Below, in pieces: positions 62,184 to 64,000 of a stretch of 64,000 nucleotides of DNA (within the stretch, counting starts at the first letter, position 1; the number at the start of each line of letters is the position of its first letter). The notes beneath the pieces were generated by a model. The model was given only the letters and a program-made list of their open reading frames with translations. It searched no databases and had not been told where the DNA came from. The stretch lies in the NCBI RefSeq assembly GCF_042648445.1, contig NZ_JBHRYB010000015.1, forward strand, positions 62,001 to 126,000, given 5' to 3'. The DNA is from Bacterioplanoides pacificum. Lineage in GTDB: Bacteria; Pseudomonadota; Gammaproteobacteria; Pseudomonadales; Oceanobacteraceae. Position numbers and translations under genes: made by a program.

Positions 62184-63200
62184 ATGAATAATCAAACAAT
62201 AAAAACAGTATCCAGTCTTTGGTTACGTGCCTTATTAATGGGAGCGGAGCACCAGGGGATTGATGTGGCAACCTTGTTAGCAGCTGCCGGGCTGGACAAG
62301 GAAACACTGGAGCAGCCTTATGCCCGCGTATCACTGGAAAAAACCCTGAAGATCTGGCGTACGGCAGAAGCTTTATGTCAGTCGCCTGATTTTGGTCTGT
62401 TGATGGGGGAGCAGGTGAAACCGAGTCACTTTCAGCTGTTTTCCGTGAGCCTGATGCACAGCGAAACGCTGGCAGGGGCATTTGAAAAATCCATTCGCTA
62501 TACCCGCCTGGTCAGTGATGGCGGTGATTATTTTCTGCAGCAGCAGGGGGCAGAGGCGGCATTGGTTTATCGTCCGGCCGGTGATAATTTCAGCCGTCAT
62601 CAGATTGATGCCGTGCTGGTGTTGCTGCGTAGCTTTGCCAACTGGCTGGTATGTAAAACGTTGCCGCTGATTCGGCTGGAAGTCACTCATTGCGAACCGC
62701 AAGATCTGAGTAATTATCAGCGTATTTTTAATGCCCCGGTGATATTTTCCGCGCCACGTAATGCGCTGGTGTTTGCACCACAGGTATTAACAGAACCGCT
62801 GGCATTAAGTGATAACAACCTGGCAGCGATGCATGAACAAATGCTGGAGCAGCAACTGGCCCAGTTGCTGCAACCGGATACCGCCAATCTGGTTGAGCAT
62901 ATGTTACGTTGCGCTGTTGAATTACATCTCGATCGTGAGCAGGTTGCACAACAACTTCACATGAGTAGCCGTACTCTGCAGCGTAAACTTCGCGACAGAG
63001 GCACATCTTTCCAGATATTGCTGGAACAGGAACGTCAGCGGCGGGCAAAAACACTGTTAGCCAGCACGGACCAGGCGTTATCGGTTATCAGCGATCAGTT
63101 GGGTTTTGCCGAAAGCAGTGCGTTCAGTCGGGCTTTTAAACGCTGGAGTGGCTTGTCGCCACTGGAATACCGGCGCCAGCTGAATCATGGCAATGATTAA
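62184..63200 (+). CDS. AraC-family regulator with AraC-binding-type N-terminal domain
   Basis: 338 aa. N-terminal arabinose-binding-like domain of the OruR/ArgR type (about 20-200, with FGLLMGEQVKPSHFQLFSVS), and a C-terminal HTH pair (about 250-335: LDREQVAQQLHMSSRTLQRK and ISDQLGFAESSAFSRAFKRW). Such proteins often regulate lipid, proline or ornithine use; target unknown. The 225-base gap upstream (61959-62183) contains nothing else I can assign. It ends overlapping the stop of the minus-strand gene by 4 bases. Confidence 0.9.
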   Translation: MNNQTIKTVSSLWLRALLMGAEHQGIDVATLLAAAGLDKETLEQPYARVSLEKTLKIWRTAEALCQSPDFGLLMGEQVKPSHFQLFSVSLMHSETLAGAFEKSIRYTRLVSDGGDYFLQQQGAEAALVYRPAGDNFSRHQIDAVLVLLRSFANWLVCKTLPLIRLEVTHCEPQDLSNYQRIFNAPVIFSAPRNALVFAPQVLTEPLALSDNNLAAMHEQMLEQQLAQLLQPDTANLVEHMLRCAVELHLDREQVAQQLHMSSRTLQRKLRDRGTSFQILLEQERQRRAKTLLASTDQALSVISDQLGFAESSAFSRAFKRWSGLSPLEYRRQLNHGND

Positions 63201-64000
63201 AAGCGCCATTCCAGCCGCCCGATAAGCTGTTGGCTGATGCTGTGGCTATTACGGATGTAATACGGATGATCCGCTGCTGGCTGATTAAAGGCGTAATAGT
63301 TCAGCTGTGCCTGATAGCCGCTGAAAGCGTACAACGCGTTTGCCAGACGCCAGCGATAGCCACTGTACAGTTGCAGCTCGAGGTAGCTGAACGTCCGATC
63401 AAGGCCCAGGCTGGTTAAGCCATCAACACCATTATCACGCAACCGTCCCTGGCCAATATAAAACTGCCAGTTATGTTGCCAGCCGCGTAACAGTTGCCGG
63501 CTGCCAGCTCCGAGACCAATAATGTCGTACAACACCGGGGTCAGAATATCAGTCTGAGCCGCAGTGCGCGGTTGCACGGTTAAGGGTTGTTTGGCCTGAA
63601 TATAATACAGTCCGACGACGGATAAACCGGGTTTGCTGCCTGCCAGTTGCAGTTCTGTGCCCAGCCGCAGCTGTTGCTGCTGTAACCGCATCGCCTGCCC
63701 GCTGGCCAGGCGTTGTTGTAACGCGGTTGAATAGCTGGTGTGTTTTAGCTGAGTGTGCCACTGATGATGTTGCCAGAGCAGTGAGACAGACCAGAGATGG
63801 CGTTGAAAGCGGCGTAATGGCAGATTGATGTAACTGCGCTGAAATTCTGCTGCTCGGGGGTAGCGTGATACCTCTGATGGCAATATTTGATTGATGCTGA
63901 TATGTGGCAGCGCCGGAAACCAGCGGTCCAGGCCATCTGTCGTCTGGCTTTGCAGTTGGCAGCCTGCGGTCAGATAACGTTCGTAGCGATGGCGTACCGA
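63197..64000 (-). CDS. Probable outer-membrane beta-barrel protein, C-terminal part (partial)
   Basis: The minus-strand frame is open to the window edge, so the gene starts beyond 64000; 267 residues are visible. The sequence is rich in alternating aromatic and polar residues (YYIQAKQPLTVQPRT, ELQLYSGYRWRLANALYAFS) and ends in RLEWRF with the terminal Phe used in outer-membrane barrels. A match to the DUF560/surface-assembly-modifier type or a general barrel is possible, but no signature was firm. Convergent with the AraC gene, overlapping by 4 bases. Confidence 0.55.
   Translation of the reverse strand, partial: SVRHRYERYLTAGCQLQSQTTDGLDRWFPALPHISINQILPSEVSRYPRAAEFQRSYINLPLRRFQRHLWSVSLLWQHHQWHTQLKHTSYSTALQQRLASGQAMRLQQQQLRLGTELQLAGSKPGLSVVGLYYIQAKQPLTVQPRTAAQTDILTPVLYDIIGLGAGSRQLLRGWQHNWQFYIGQGRLRDNGVDGLTSLGLDRTFSYLELQLYSGYRWRLANALYAFSGYQAQLNYYAFNQPAADHPYYIRNSHSISQQLIGRLEWRF

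Overview
The window reads as one chromosomal stretch of a Gram-negative, polarly flagellated gammaproteobacterium, most like marine Oceanospirillales/Pseudomonadales-type bacteria. The basis is the housekeeping order (infB-rbfA-truB-rpsO-pnp; prfB-lysS), a Pseudomonas/Vibrio-type polar flagellar regulatory cascade (FlrA/FleQ, FlrB/FleS, FlrC/FleR, FlhF, FlhG/FleN, FliA), and MotC/MotD with ParC/ParP-type array-positioning proteins. The taxonomic call is an inference from gene content. No insertion sequence, prophage, CRISPR array, tRNA or rRNA gene was seen.

Layout. (1) 1-5.7 kb: 3' part of infB, then rbfA, truB, rpsO and pnp, with terminators and a structured pnp leader. (2) 5.8-11.4 kb: accessory genes, mostly on the minus strand: a 48-codon membrane mini-ORF, a Gln-rich small protein, a three-gene unit (large secreted DUF2341/PA14-like protein, DUF454 membrane protein, PAP2 phosphatase), a GlxA/FtrA-type AraC regulator and bfd with a possible Fur box. 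(3) 11.6-15.5 kb: prfB with its +1 recoding site, an 81-bp tandem repeat that begins inside the prfB 3' end, lysS and ung. (4) 15.7-17.8 kb: a large TPR-methyltransferase on the minus strand with a good sigma-54 promoter, divergent from fliS, which has a good sigma-28 promoter. (5) 18-61.2 kb: 43 kb of flagellar and chemotaxis genes, nearly all on the plus strand: fliS, flrABC, fliEFGHIJ, then an inserted sensory module (STAS protein, cheY, cheA, cheW, soluble PAS-MCP, cheR, cheD, cheB, and an HsbA-HsbR-HptB-like trio), then fliKLMNOPQR-flhB, flhAFG-fliA, the flagellar cheY-cheZ-cheA-cheB, motCD, parC-like, a small novel gene, parP-like, cheW and a DUF2802 gene. (6) 61.3-64 kb: a small secreted protein, a MAPEG protein, an AraC regulator and the end of a probable outer-membrane beta-barrel protein.

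How it works together. FlrA and sigma-54 probably start the cascade. Sequences with GG-N10-GC spacing and -24/-12 elements lie upstream of flrB, fliE, fliK, fliL, cheW, more weakly flhA, and the methyltransferase. FliA then acts on late genes such as fliS. FlhF and FlhG set polar site and number. The 3' chemosensory operon (CheY/CheZ/CheA/CheB/CheW) drives the motor, and ParC/ParP probably hold the array at the pole. The second system between fliJ and fliK is physically joined to a partner-switching circuit (STAS antagonist, REC-PP2C-kinase switch, Hpt protein). Its relatives in Pseudomonas aeruginosa (HsbA/HsbR/HptB) link FlgM/FliA to surface lifestyle. The linkage of these parts inside the fli locus is the most interesting feature of the window.
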